In this document: positions 33,670-41,129 of the stretch, one piece after another
How the letters are laid out: every line of letters begins with the position of its first letter
How positions within the stretch are numbered: position 1 is the first letter of the stretch
Origin: Actinomycetota bacterium
GTDB taxonomy: Bacteria; Actinomycetota; CADDZG01; JAHWKV01
DNA length: 45,970 bases
Assembly (NCBI GenBank): GCA_035759705.1
Contig: DASTUJ010000019.1
Span: 1 to 45,970 of the forward strand
Reading direction: 5' to 3'
Made by a program: the position numbers and the translations under genes
Notes under the pieces: generated by a model
Database searches by the model: none
The model's input: the letters and a program-made list of their open reading frames with translations, nothing else
Told to the model about the DNA's origin: nothing

Positions 33670-34020
33670 GGACGATTGTGGATTCCGCGCAAGAAAAAAT
33701 GCCCGGATCGACCCAGGGCCCTACGGATCGTCTATGCGTAAACGAGCCCATCACCCGAACCGGACAGGGGATCTGGCCGGCGAGCCAAGCGCGAGGCCGC
33801 CAAGCCGATAGTGAGGAAGCCCGGGTGACGGAGAAGGCCGGGAGATCTTTCCGGGCTGATAGGTCAAAGCCGTTGACGTCGTCCCGGACTTGTCCCGGAA
33901 GGAAGGCCTGCTGACGTACCAACCGCTCGGGTCATTGAGCCGGCGGAATGTCGGCCGGCTCCAAAGGTTCCAGTGCTCCATCGCCCCGGACCATGCTGAT
34001 CTGCATGCCACTTGCGCTTA
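33670..34020. other. Non-coding stretch with several inverted repeats
   Basis: About 350 bases without a convincing gene between the membrane-protein promoter and mntR. Short open frames exist on both strands but lack ribosome sites and family resemblance. Structures seen are a perfect 8-bp stem GAGCCGGC/GCCGGCTC (33937-33944 with 33954-33961), a near-palindrome around AGATCT (about 33842-33861), and a direct repeat GTCCCGGA (33880s-33890s). No known riboswitch or ncRNA is recognised. Confidence 0.5.
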
Positions 34021-34022
34021 AT

Positions 34023-34041
34023 TTAGATTCGCCTAAACTTA
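34023..34041. promoter_or_regulatory. DtxR/MntR-type operator
   Basis: TTAGATTCGCCTAAACTTA matches the DtxR/IdeR consensus TTAGGTTAGCCTAACCTAA at 15 of 19 positions. It ends 5 bases before the ATG of the regulator and overlaps the candidate -10 TAAACT (34034-34039), so the metal-loaded regulator should repress the whole operon. Confidence 0.8.
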
Positions 34042-34046
34042 GATTT

Positions 34047-34706
34047 ATGCAAGTCACAGATACTATTCAGGACTACCTCAAAACGATCTACTCGATCGCC
34101 CGGGCGGGCGACGGCGTGCACACCAGCGCCATCGCAGACCGGCTGAAGGTAAGCCCCGCCTCGGTCACCTCTATGGTCAAAAAGCTGAGCGGTCTCGGGT
34201 ACCTGACCTACACCCGATACCAGGGCGTGGAGCTCACCGAAAGCGGTACCGAGGTCGCCTTGGAGGTCATCCGGCACCACCGCCTGCTCGAGCTCTACCT
34301 GCACCACTCGCTCGGTATTCCGTGGGACCGGGTCCACGACGAGGCCGAGGTCCTGGAGCACGCGATCTCGGAGGACGTTGAGGACGCAATTGCGAAGATC
34401 CTCGGTAACCCCACCCACGACTGCCACGGCGACCCCATTCCGCCGAAGAGCGGCGTCTATCTGGAGACCCGCCACGACACCCTGGAGCAGGCGGAGCCCG
34501 GCCCCGCCCGGGTCGAGCGCGTGTCGGATCGGGACCCGGAAGTTTTGAGGCACCTGGCCAAAATCGGTTTACAGCCGGGAACGGAGATCGTCATCGAACG
34601 CAAAGATCCCTACGGAGGCCCGGTCTGGGTGAAGGTCGGCAAGCGCCGCCACGCCGTTGGAACCGAGCTGACCACCAAGGTCTACGTTTCGAAGGTGCAG
34701 CCGTGA
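34047..34706 (+). CDS. DtxR/MntR-family metalloregulator
   Basis: 219-aa iron/manganese-dependent repressor. Winged helix (TIQDYLKTIYSIARAGDGVHTSAIADRLKVSPASVTSMVKKLSGLGYLTY), a metal-binding dimer domain and a C-terminal SH3-like domain (ARVERVSDRDPEVLRHLAKIG). The DtxR primary-site positions M10 and C102 are occupied by Asp9 and Glu101 here, as in the manganese sensor MntR, with Glu104 and His105 kept. The ancillary-site His78, Glu82 and His97 are also present. Manganese sensing is therefore likely. It is the first gene of a four-gene overlapped operon with its own operator, and no Shine-Dalgarno sequence is seen. Confidence 0.93.
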   Translation: MQVTDTIQDYLKTIYSIARAGDGVHTSAIADRLKVSPASVTSMVKKLSGLGYLTYTRYQGVELTESGTEVALEVIRHHRLLELYLHHSLGIPWDRVHDEAEVLEHAISEDVEDAIAKILGNPTHDCHGDPIPPKSGVYLETRHDTLEQAEPGPARVERVSDRDPEVLRHLAKIGLQPGTEIVIERKDPYGGPVWVKVGKRRHAVGTELTTKVYVSKVQP

Positions 34707-35776
34707 ACCTGCGTCTGCCCCGTCGCGCCCCCCGATCCAGCGCCTCGCCCCTGACCCCGGTGATCAGCCGGCGCCAGCTACTGAAATTCGGTTCGCTGGG
34801 GGTCGCCGGCGCGGCATCCAGCACGCTGGTAGGCAAGGTCGCCGCAGCCGCCGAGCAGCACGTCCACCGGGTGGCCGGCGCCGCGGGGGTTGCGACCGAT
34901 GACCACAGCGGACACTTCGGCAACATCAGCGTGGGCGACGTCGACCTCTCCCGCTTCGACCCGATGGACTACCTGAAGGACTTCGACCCCGGCAAGGTCT
35001 CCACCACGGCCGACGGCAAGACCCTCCGGGAGTACGACATAACGGCGGTCGACGTGGAGATCGAGGTTGCGCCGGGCGTGAAGTTCGCGGCCTGGGCCTA
35101 CAACGGCAAGGTCCCGGGTCCCACCCTTCGGGCGACCGAGGGAGACCTGATCCGCATCAGGTTTACCAACGCAGGATCCCACCCGCACACCATGCACTTC
35201 CACGGCTTCCACACCGCCGGTATGGACGGCGTGTTCGAGCTGGTCGGCCGTGGGGAGACCTTCACCTACGAGTTCATAGCCGAGCCCTTCGGCCTGCACC
35301 TCTACCACTGCCACACCCCGCCCCTCAAGCGCCACATCCACAAAGGCCTCTACGGCGTGTTCCTGATCGACCCTCCCGGCGGGCGGCCCCCGGCCAACGA
35401 GATGGTGATGGTGATGAACGCCTTCGACACCAACTTCGACGCCGAGAACGAGATCTACGCGGTCAACACGGTGGCTCACCACTACATGAAGCACCCGATC
35501 CAGGTGAAGCAGAACGAACTGGTGCGGGTCTACCTCGTGAACATCACCGAGTTCGACTTCTTGAACTCCTTCCACACCCACGCCACGTTCTTCAACGAGT
35601 ACCGGACCGGGACGAAGCTGGAGCCGGACAACTTCACGGACACGATCATCCTGGGCCAGGGCGAGCGGTCGATCCTTGAGTTCACCTACAAGTTTCCGGG
35701 CGACTACATGTTCCACGCCCACATCAGCGAGTTCGCCGAGCTCGGCTGGAGCGGCATGTTCCGGGTGACGCCGTGA
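34703..35776 (+). CDS. Tat-exported two-domain multicopper oxidase
   Basis: 357-aa copper enzyme. A twin-arginine signal (ISRRQLLKFGSLGVAGAASS) directs folded export. Cupredoxin domain 1 has HTMHFHGFH and YHCHTPPLKRHIHKGLYG, carrying the single Cys-His type 1 site. Domain 2 has FHTHATFF and FHAHISEFAELGWSGMF with His ligands for the trinuclear cluster but no type 1 Cys. This is a two-domain laccase/nitrite-reductase-like architecture, active as a trimer in relatives. The GTG start overlaps the regulator stop (GTGA). The substrate is unknown; metal oxidation is suggested by the neighbours, not by the sequence. Confidence 0.92.
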   Translation: MNLRLPRRAPRSSASPLTPVISRRQLLKFGSLGVAGAASSTLVGKVAAAAEQHVHRVAGAAGVATDDHSGHFGNISVGDVDLSRFDPMDYLKDFDPGKVSTTADGKTLREYDITAVDVEIEVAPGVKFAAWAYNGKVPGPTLRATEGDLIRIRFTNAGSHPHTMHFHGFHTAGMDGVFELVGRGETFTYEFIAEPFGLHLYHCHTPPLKRHIHKGLYGVFLIDPPGGRPPANEMVMVMNAFDTNFDAENEIYAVNTVAHHYMKHPIQVKQNELVRVYLVNITEFDFLNSFHTHATFFNEYRTGTKLEPDNFTDTIILGQGERSILEFTYKFPGDYMFHAHISEFAELGWSGMFRVTP

Positions 35777-36978
35777 GCACCACTGAGAAGCTTCCCGACA
35801 CCGAGACTCCGGCAAAGGAGAAGACCCCACGAAGCCGTCCGGCGCTGATCGCGCTGCCGCTGCTGTTCACTGCCGCCATCGTGCTGTTCTTCATCCAGCT
35901 CGGCCCGGCCGGCATCTTCCCGGGCAACTTCCCGCCGGTGGAGGAACTGACCTTCGGCCGGGTGACGCTTCAGGAGGACCAGATCAAGCTGGTCGTCACC
36001 AACGGCGGTCCGTCCGACGTCCAGATCGCCCAGGTGATCATCGACGACGCCTACTGGGACTTCTCCACCAGCGTCGAAGGTTCGGTCGAGCGCCTGAAGT
36101 CGGCAACTTTGACGATCCCCTACCCCTGGGTCGACACCGAGCCGGTAAACATCCGGCTGGTCACGTCGACCGGCGTGACTTTCGACCACGTCATCGACGT
36201 AGCCACACAGACCCCTGCCGTAGACGGCCGCTTCCTGCTCACCTTCGCTTTGATCGGCATCTACATCGGGCTCATCCCGGTGCTGATCGGTTTGACCTGG
36301 AAGCCGTTCCTGGCGACGCTCTCCCGCCGCTGGCTCAACTTCTTCCTGGCGTTCACCGCCGGTGTGCTGATTTTCCTGGCGTTCGAGACCCTCGACGACG
36401 CAGTCGGCGAGGCCGCCGGCCTGCCCTCGGCGTTCGGCGGGATAGGCATCGTAATCATGGGCGCCGCCCTGGCCTTCGTCGCCACCTTCCTGATCGGGCG
36501 GGCCTTCCGGGGCCGTCCCGGAACCGACGCGGCGGTGGTCACCGCCTTCACCGTGGCTGCGGGTATCGGCGTGCACAACCTCGGTGAGGGTCTGGCGGTC
36601 GGCGCTGCCTATCGCCTGGGGGAGATCGCCCTCGGAACCTTCCTGGTGATCGGCTTCGCTATCCACAACACCACCGAAGGGCTCGGAATCGTCTCGATTC
36701 TAGGCAAGCGCAAGGTGTCGATCGGCCTGCTGATCCTGTTGGGCGTCGTCGCCGGACTTCCCACCGTGCTGGGCGCCTGGGCCGGAGCGTTCTTCTTCTC
36801 GCCCACCCTGGCCACCGTGTTTCTCGCCGTGGCGGCCGGGGCCATCGCCCAGGTTGTCGTCGAGGTGCTTGGTGTGGTCAAGAGGTCCGAGGGGGGCCTA
36901 ACGTCGGTTGAGGCGCTGGGCGGGATCGCCGTCGGCATCGCCGTCATGTTCCTGACCGGGGTGTTCGTAGCCGCATGA
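35773..36978 (+). CDS. ZIP-family metal transporter with extracytoplasmic N-terminal domain
   Basis: 401-aa protein. An N-terminal helix (ALIALPLLFTAAIVLFFIQLG) is followed by about 110 residues of beta-rich, probably external sequence (VEELTFGRVTLQEDQIKLVVTNGGPSDV onwards). The ZIP transporter core comes next, with metal-site motifs HNLGEGLAVG and HNTTEGLGI in consecutive helices. ZIP proteins move Zn2+, Fe2+ or Mn2+ into the cytoplasm. The GTG start overlaps the oxidase stop (GTGA). The extra domain between the first helix and the ZIP core is unusual and may meet the exported oxidase. Confidence 0.9.
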   Translation: MSTTEKLPDTETPAKEKTPRSRPALIALPLLFTAAIVLFFIQLGPAGIFPGNFPPVEELTFGRVTLQEDQIKLVVTNGGPSDVQIAQVIIDDAYWDFSTSVEGSVERLKSATLTIPYPWVDTEPVNIRLVTSTGVTFDHVIDVATQTPAVDGRFLLTFALIGIYIGLIPVLIGLTWKPFLATLSRRWLNFFLAFTAGVLIFLAFETLDDAVGEAAGLPSAFGGIGIVIMGAALAFVATFLIGRAFRGRPGTDAAVVTAFTVAAGIGVHNLGEGLAVGAAYRLGEIALGTFLVIGFAIHNTTEGLGIVSILGKRKVSIGLLILLGVVAGLPTVLGAWAGAFFFSPTLATVFLAVAAGAIAQVVVEVLGVVKRSEGGLTSVEALGGIAVGIAVMFLTGVFVAA

Positions 36979-37361
36979 CCAGGCTCGCCCCGGTACTCCC
37001 CCTTCTGTTCGTGCTGGCCGCCTGCGGCGGTGGCGGCTCAGCCGGCGGTGCGACCTCCAATCCGGCTGCCGCCCGCGGCGCCGATCTCTACAAGGCCAAG
37101 GCCTGCGCCAGCTGCCACACGGTCGACGGCTCGACGCTTGTCGGACCGACCTGGAAGGGCCTCTACCAGTCCGAGGTTGAACTAGAAGACGGGACCAAGG
37201 TCGTCGCCGACGATGTGTACCTCCACGAATCGATACTTAAGCCGAGCGCAAAGACGGTGAAGGGATTCCCGGCCGGCCTCATGGAGACGGTTATCAAGCC
37301 GGACTCCCTGACCTTCGAGGAGGCCCAGGCCCTCGTGGCATACATCAAGACCCTGAAGTAG
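36975..37361 (+). CDS. Lipoprotein cytochrome c (CoxB-type heme domain)
   Basis: 128-aa monoheme cytochrome. The lipoprotein signal LLFVLAACGGG is followed by a short linker and a class I heme domain with CASCH, GPTWKGLY, DDVYLHESILKPSAKTVKGFPAGLM (candidate axial Met) and a C-terminal helix AQALVAYIKTLK. The order of motifs is that of the cytochrome c domain fused to subunit II of caa3 oxidases. The ATG overlaps the ZIP stop (ATGA). It probably carries electrons between the multicopper oxidase or its substrate and the respiratory chain. Confidence 0.93.
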   Translation: MTRLAPVLPLLFVLAACGGGGSAGGATSNPAAARGADLYKAKACASCHTVDGSTLVGPTWKGLYQSEVELEDGTKVVADDVYLHESILKPSAKTVKGFPAGLMETVIKPDSLTFEEAQALVAYIKTLK

Positions 37362-37406
37362 CAGTTTCGGCCAACTCCCCTAGCTGCAGATTAGACTTCA
37401 CCTCCC

Positions 37407-38813
37407 ATGGCCAGCCCGCCCGCCCCGGGCGCTTCCGCCCCCAACTCCACCCGCGTCCGCAAGGCCGCCTTTTTTTCGCTCGTCATCACTCTCGGACTCG
37501 TGGCGGCCAAGGCAGCGGCAGCGCTGGCGACCGGGAGCCTGGCCCTGCTGTCCGAGGCGGCCAACTCGGCGCTCGACGTCGGGACGACCCTCATCACTTT
37601 CATCGCCGTCCGGATCGCCGCCCGCCCGCCGGATTCCGACCACCCGTACGGGCACGGCAAGGCGGAGAACCTCGCGGCACTGCTCCAGACAATGGTCCTG
37701 GTGGGCCTCGCCATGTACATCGCCGTGAACGCGATCTTCCGCCTCCGGACCGGCCACGCCGACATCGAAGCCGCCTGGTACTCGTTCGTGGTGGTCATCG
37801 GTTCGATGACGGTAGACGGCTGGCGGTCGACGGTCCTCAGGAAGGTCGCCCGGGAGGAGCGCAGCCCGGCCCTGGAGGCCGACGCCCTCAACTTCCGGTC
37901 CGACCTGCTCAGCTCGGGCGCCGTCCTGGTGGGCTTGATCCTGGTGAGAGCCGGTTACCCGGCGGTCGACGCCATAGCCAGCCTCGGGATCGCCGGCTAC
38001 GTCGCATGGATGAGCATCAAGATGGGCAGGTCGAGCATAGACACCCTGATGGACCGGGCTCCCGCCGGGTCCAGCGCCCGGATAGGCCAGATCGCCTCCC
38101 GGGTCGAAGGGGTGGAGGAGGTGCGCCGGGTGCGGGTCCGGTACGTCGGGGGCGAACCGCAGACCGACGTGGTAATCGCCATCTCCCGGAGGGTCCCCCT
38201 GGAGCGGGCGCACGACGTGACCGAGGAGGTCGAGCGGGTCATCCGGGAGGAGGAGCCGGGGGCCGACGTGGTCGTCCACGTCGAGCCGCTGGCCGACGAG
38301 AAGAAGGTCGCCCAACAGGTCGAGGCGGTCGCCCTGCGGCAGCCGGTGGTGGCGGAGGTCCACAACATCGCAGTGACCTCGCACCCCGAGGGCGACCACA
38401 TCTCGCTGCACGCAAAGTTCCCCGCCGAGATGGACCTGGAGAAAGCGCACGCACTGGCCGATCAGCTGGAGCGGGAGATCATGGGCGAGATTCCGGGAGT
38501 GGTCAGGGTCGACACCCACATCGAGCCGCTGGAGGAGGGCGCCTTCGGCCTGGACGTGACCGAAAGCCACATGCTTCTGGCGCAGTGGACCAAGCAACTG
38601 GCCGAGCGCCAGCCCGAAGTTCACGACTGCCACGAGGTTCTGATCACCGAGTCGGAGGAGGGCTTGGCCATAGTCATGCACTGCGAGGCGGAGCCGAAGC
38701 TGTCGGTGCTGGCCGTCCACGACGCATCGACCAGGATCGAGAATGCCACCCACCTCAGGTGGCCCGATGTGAAGCGAGTAACGGTACACTTCGAGCCGGT
38801 CGACAGCGGCTGA
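37407..38813 (+). CDS. Cation diffusion facilitator with long C-terminal extension
   Basis: 468-aa CDF exporter, longer than the usual 300 aa. The six-helix core has SLALLSEAANSALDVGTT in TM2 and LEADALNFRSDLLSS in TM5, so both halves of the transport site read NxxxD rather than the zinc-type HxxxD. DHPYGHGKAENLAAL marks the conserved loop. The cytoplasmic part contains a normal CDF C-terminal domain, then a second related block (about 290-380) and a further region with HDCHEV. TAGACT lies 9 bases before the ATG, with no Shine-Dalgarno sequence. Proximity to the MntR operon makes Mn2+ or Fe2+ a reasonable substrate; unproven. Confidence 0.9.
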   Translation: MASPPAPGASAPNSTRVRKAAFFSLVITLGLVAAKAAAALATGSLALLSEAANSALDVGTTLITFIAVRIAARPPDSDHPYGHGKAENLAALLQTMVLVGLAMYIAVNAIFRLRTGHADIEAAWYSFVVVIGSMTVDGWRSTVLRKVAREERSPALEADALNFRSDLLSSGAVLVGLILVRAGYPAVDAIASLGIAGYVAWMSIKMGRSSIDTLMDRAPAGSSARIGQIASRVEGVEEVRRVRVRYVGGEPQTDVVIAISRRVPLERAHDVTEEVERVIREEEPGADVVVHVEPLADEKKVAQQVEAVALRQPVVAEVHNIAVTSHPEGDHISLHAKFPAEMDLEKAHALADQLEREIMGEIPGVVRVDTHIEPLEEGAFGLDVTESHMLLAQWTKQLAERQPEVHDCHEVLITESEEGLAIVMHCEAEPKLSVLAVHDASTRIENATHLRWPDVKRVTVHFEPVDSG

Positions 38814-38839
38814 GAACAATGCGCCCTTCGTGATCTTGG

Positions 38840-38845
38840 TAAACT
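38840..38845 (+). promoter_or_regulatory. Candidate -10 box of the tRNA-Ala gene
   Basis: TAAACT ends 10 bases before the first base of the tRNA. No good -35 is seen at 17 bases. Confidence 0.4.
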
Positions 38846-38855
38846 CGTTGTTCCC

Positions 38856-38928
38856 GGGGCTATAGCTCATTTGGTAGAGCGCCGCCATGGCATGGCGGAG
38901 GCGAGGGGTTCGAATCCCCTTAGCTCCA
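38856..38928 (+). tRNA. tRNA-Ala (anticodon GGC)
   Basis: A full cloverleaf can be folded: acceptor GGGGCTA/TAGCTCC with the G3-U70 pair that identifies alanine tRNAs, D-arm AGCTCATTTGGTAGAGC, anticodon stem CCGCC/GGCGG around ATGGCAT (anticodon GGC), and T-arm AGGGGTTCGAATCCCCT. The discriminator is A73, and CCA is not encoded. Confidence 0.97.
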
Positions 38929-39096
38929 CAATTACAGGTATGTAATTCTCTTCGATGTAGTCCTCGGCCGCGAGACACTCACCCCTTAGCTGGGGCATAG
39001 GGGGGTCCCGAAGTTAGGCCCCATCACAAGCCGGCAATTCGTGCACCGTTCTTTCCTGACCACAAAGCAGTCCCGACCTAACCGCAATTCTTAAAT
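38929..39096. other. Gene-free stretch downstream of tRNA-Ala
   Basis: No gene is seen. A 10-bp copy of the tRNA 3' end (CCCCTTAGCT, 38982-38991; original 38916-38925) lies 66 bases downstream and forms a small hairpin CCCC-TTAGCT-GGGG. It could be a decayed attachment site or chance; no integrase is present in the window. Confidence 0.3.
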
Positions 39097-39113
39097 TTGC
39101 GTCACCGACGCAA
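39097..39113 (-). terminator. Terminator of the SPFH/NAD-kinase-like operon
   Basis: TTGCGTC-ACC-GACGCAA is a perfect 7-bp stem 41 bases beyond the stop of the NAD-kinase-like gene; on the minus strand it is followed by the A/T-rich ATTTAAGAATT. Confidence 0.55.
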
Positions 39114-39154
39114 GAAAATTCGCACGACACAACAAGCTCCCTGGTCTTCGCCTC

Positions 39155-40042
39155 CTAAATCAAACGAAGCGCTCGGTCTGAGACGCGAACCTCAACCCGC
39201 TGGCCCCAACGCAGTGTGAGGGCGTCGGCCTCGATGCCGTCCCCGAAGACGACCAGGCCGTCGGTCTCCGCCACCAGCGCCAGCTTCTCCCCGGCTTCCA
39301 GCCGTCCGCTCGTCAGCGAAGTGCCGGTCGCCCGGGACGGCCACGCCTCCCGCACGAACCAGCACAGCGCAGCGTCCGCAGGTCCCGGCATCCCCGGCGC
39401 AGACGCCCGCTCCCGGGCCACCGAGGCCAGCCAGCCGGTGGCGCCGGTTCCCGTCCCGACCAGCACGCCCGAGCTCGACTGGTGCTCGGTGCCCATTTCG
39501 CACACCAGGGCGTAGCGGGCGGACTGGTGGGACGGGTGGCCCAGGAACACCTCGTTCAGAGCGGTGAGGGTCTGGCCGTCGTCGGAGGATGCGGTGACCA
39601 TCGTCAGGTGGTCGCTGGCAGGGTTGGCCCGGATCGCCCGGTGCAGCAGGCCGGCAGCTTCGCCCGGGGCGTGGCGGACCAGGACCCCGGCGTTCCTGCC
39701 CGGCTCCGGGTCGATCCCGATCACGACCTGACCATCGAGGTACTTCGCCACGTTCGCCACCAGCCCGTCCTGACCGACCACGACGACGACATCCCCAGGG
39801 TCGAAGGCAAACCGGCTGAGGTCGCCCCGCTCGACCCGTCCCCGGCGCCAGTCCGGGGGAATCGCCGCCGCAACCTCACCCAGGCTTTCCGTCGTGAGCT
39901 CGTGGCGCCGCTTGACCTCCTCCATGCTGCGCCCTCTGGTCGAGAGGAAAAACGCAGCCTGCCCCGGGGTGCCGTGCCGGGCGACCAGCTCGTCGAACTC
40001 GGTCTGGCGGTGGACCACCACAACCCGGGGCTTCAGGCTCAC
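39155..40042 (-). CDS. NAD-kinase-like protein with altered GGDG motif
   Basis: 295-aa protein with the ATP-NAD kinase layout: an N-terminal Rossmann-like half, GQDG at 90-93 where true NAD kinases have GGDG, NEVFLGH with the conserved NE pair (163-164), and SSGVLVGTGTGATGW in place of the nucleotide-binding STPTGSTAY strand. A C-terminal all-beta part ends in WGQRVEVRVSDRALRLI. The fold assignment is good, but the altered glycine motif makes normal NAD kinase activity uncertain. The GTG start overlaps the SPFH stop (GTGA), and the pair is divergent from an NrtR-like regulator. Confidence 0.78.
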   Translation of the reverse strand: MSLKPRVVVVHRQTEFDELVARHGTPGQAAFFLSTRGRSMEEVKRRHELTTESLGEVAAAIPPDWRRGRVERGDLSRFAFDPGDVVVVVGQDGLVANVAKYLDGQVVIGIDPEPGRNAGVLVRHAPGEAAGLLHRAIRANPASDHLTMVTASSDDGQTLTALNEVFLGHPSHQSARYALVCEMGTEHQSSSGVLVGTGTGATGWLASVARERASAPGMPGPADAALCWFVREAWPSRATGTSLTSGRLEAGEKLALVAETDGLVVFGDGIEADALTLRWGQRVEVRVSDRALRLI

Positions 40043-41070
40043 GCCGCCCCTCCGAACCGCCGGATCACGTCGGTGAGCAGATCGGGCGTGATCGTCAGGT
40101 TGTCGATGGCCGGCAGGTTAGCCGCCAGCTCGTTGAGCGCAAGTGCGGTCAACAGCCGGGCGTCGAGGTCCCGGTAGACGTCGATCCGTGCCGCCTCGCC
40201 GGCTGCAGCTGCCTCACCGAGCAGGCGGGTGGACGCCGCCTCGGCAGCGCCGAGCACCTCGGCACGTTCCGCCTCCGCCGCCGCGCTCACCCGAATGCGC
40301 TCCGCTTCGGCGACGTTGGCGATGCGGTCGGCCTCCGCCTTCTCGGTCGCCCGGCTGCGGGCGTTCGCGCCGTGTTGGGCAACCAGCTCCTCCTCCCGGC
40401 GGGCCAGCTCGATCTGGTTCTGCATCTCGTTCTCCGCAATCGCCCGCTCCCGCTCGACGGCGAGGGCCCGGCGCTCGAAGGTTGCGCGGTCGGATTCGGC
40501 CTGGACCTGCTCCCGGGTCGGCGTCTGAAGCGCCCGCTCCAGGTCGTTCTCGGCCCTGACCGCCACGACCCGGACGTCTCCGATCACCACTCCCCGCTCG
40601 GCAAGGCGGGCGTCGCCCACCAGCGCATCGGCTACCCGCTCCCCCACCAGCTCAATGCCCGCATTGAGCACCTCCTCCACCCCCAGCGTTCCGATGAGAG
40701 CGAGGGCCGGCTGCTGGCACAGCTCGGTCAGGATTCCCCCGACCCTCTCCAGCGGCGCGGAGTTCCACCGGCCGGTTTTCGGGTCGATGCCGAAGTCGAT
40801 CCGGGTGGAGGCAAGGACCGGGTCGGTGAAGCGGTAGGTGATTGTTGCCTGGACCGTCACGTCCTGGAAGTCACGGGTCCGGGCGTGGAACAGAAGGGGC
40901 TGCTCCTGATCGGCGATGGGCACCTCGCTGAGGGCGCTGGTCAACGGCAGGAACCAGAACGCCAGCCCCGGGCCCTTGTGGCGCGGCCGTCCCTTCTGCA
41001 GGTGCACGACATACGCGGTTGGCTCGGCCCGCAGGTGGCGAACGAACGGTAGATGCTGAATCTCGGCCAT
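40039..41070 (-). CDS. SPFH/Band 7 domain protein
   Basis: 343-aa protein. The N-terminal half is an SPFH domain (AYVVHLQKGRPRHKGPGLAFWFLPLTSALSEVPI, then VTVQATITYRFTDPVLA). The C-terminal half is a long Ala/Glu/Arg-rich coiled coil (EREQ-like heptads from about 185 to 295), as in flotillins and stomatins. There is no N-terminal membrane helix, so it is soluble or peripheral. The ATG at 41070 has AAAAGGAG 6 bases upstream; ATG 41076 abuts that site and is less likely. SPFH proteins form ring or cage oligomers on membranes. It is the first gene of the two-gene operon facing NrtR. Confidence 0.9.
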   Translation of the reverse strand: MAEIQHLPFVRHLRAEPTAYVVHLQKGRPRHKGPGLAFWFLPLTSALSEVPIADQEQPLLFHARTRDFQDVTVQATITYRFTDPVLASTRIDFGIDPKTGRWNSAPLERVGGILTELCQQPALALIGTLGVEEVLNAGIELVGERVADALVGDARLAERGVVIGDVRVVAVRAENDLERALQTPTREQVQAESDRATFERRALAVERERAIAENEMQNQIELARREEELVAQHGANARSRATEKAEADRIANVAEAERIRVSAAAEAERAEVLGAAEAASTRLLGEAAAAGEAARIDVYRDLDARLLTALALNELAANLPAIDNLTITPDLLTDVIRRFGGAA

Positions 41071-41096
41071 CTTCATCTCCTTTTCCGGTTGTTTTC

Positions 41097-41113
41097 GTCA
41101 TTAAGACGATAAG
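41097..41113. promoter_or_regulatory. Operator copy 1 of the SPFH/NrtR divergent promoter
   Basis: GTCATTAAGACGATAAG, a 17-bp motif repeated 33 bp downstream. Its core is an inverted repeat TCGTC-ATTAA-GACGA (41095-41109). It lies 27 bases upstream of the SPFH start and is likely a regulator site. Confidence 0.65.
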
Positions 41114-41129
41114 ACCATACTGGATAAAT

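Noticed and set aside
33780-33870. RNase P RNA-like GAGGAAG...CCGGG patch
   Set aside because: Only the short motif matches; the other universally conserved RNase P blocks are absent.
33654-33922. Overlapping open frames of about 86 codons on both strands
   Set aside because: No ribosome site, no recognisable family, and the two frames mirror each other; more likely non-coding.
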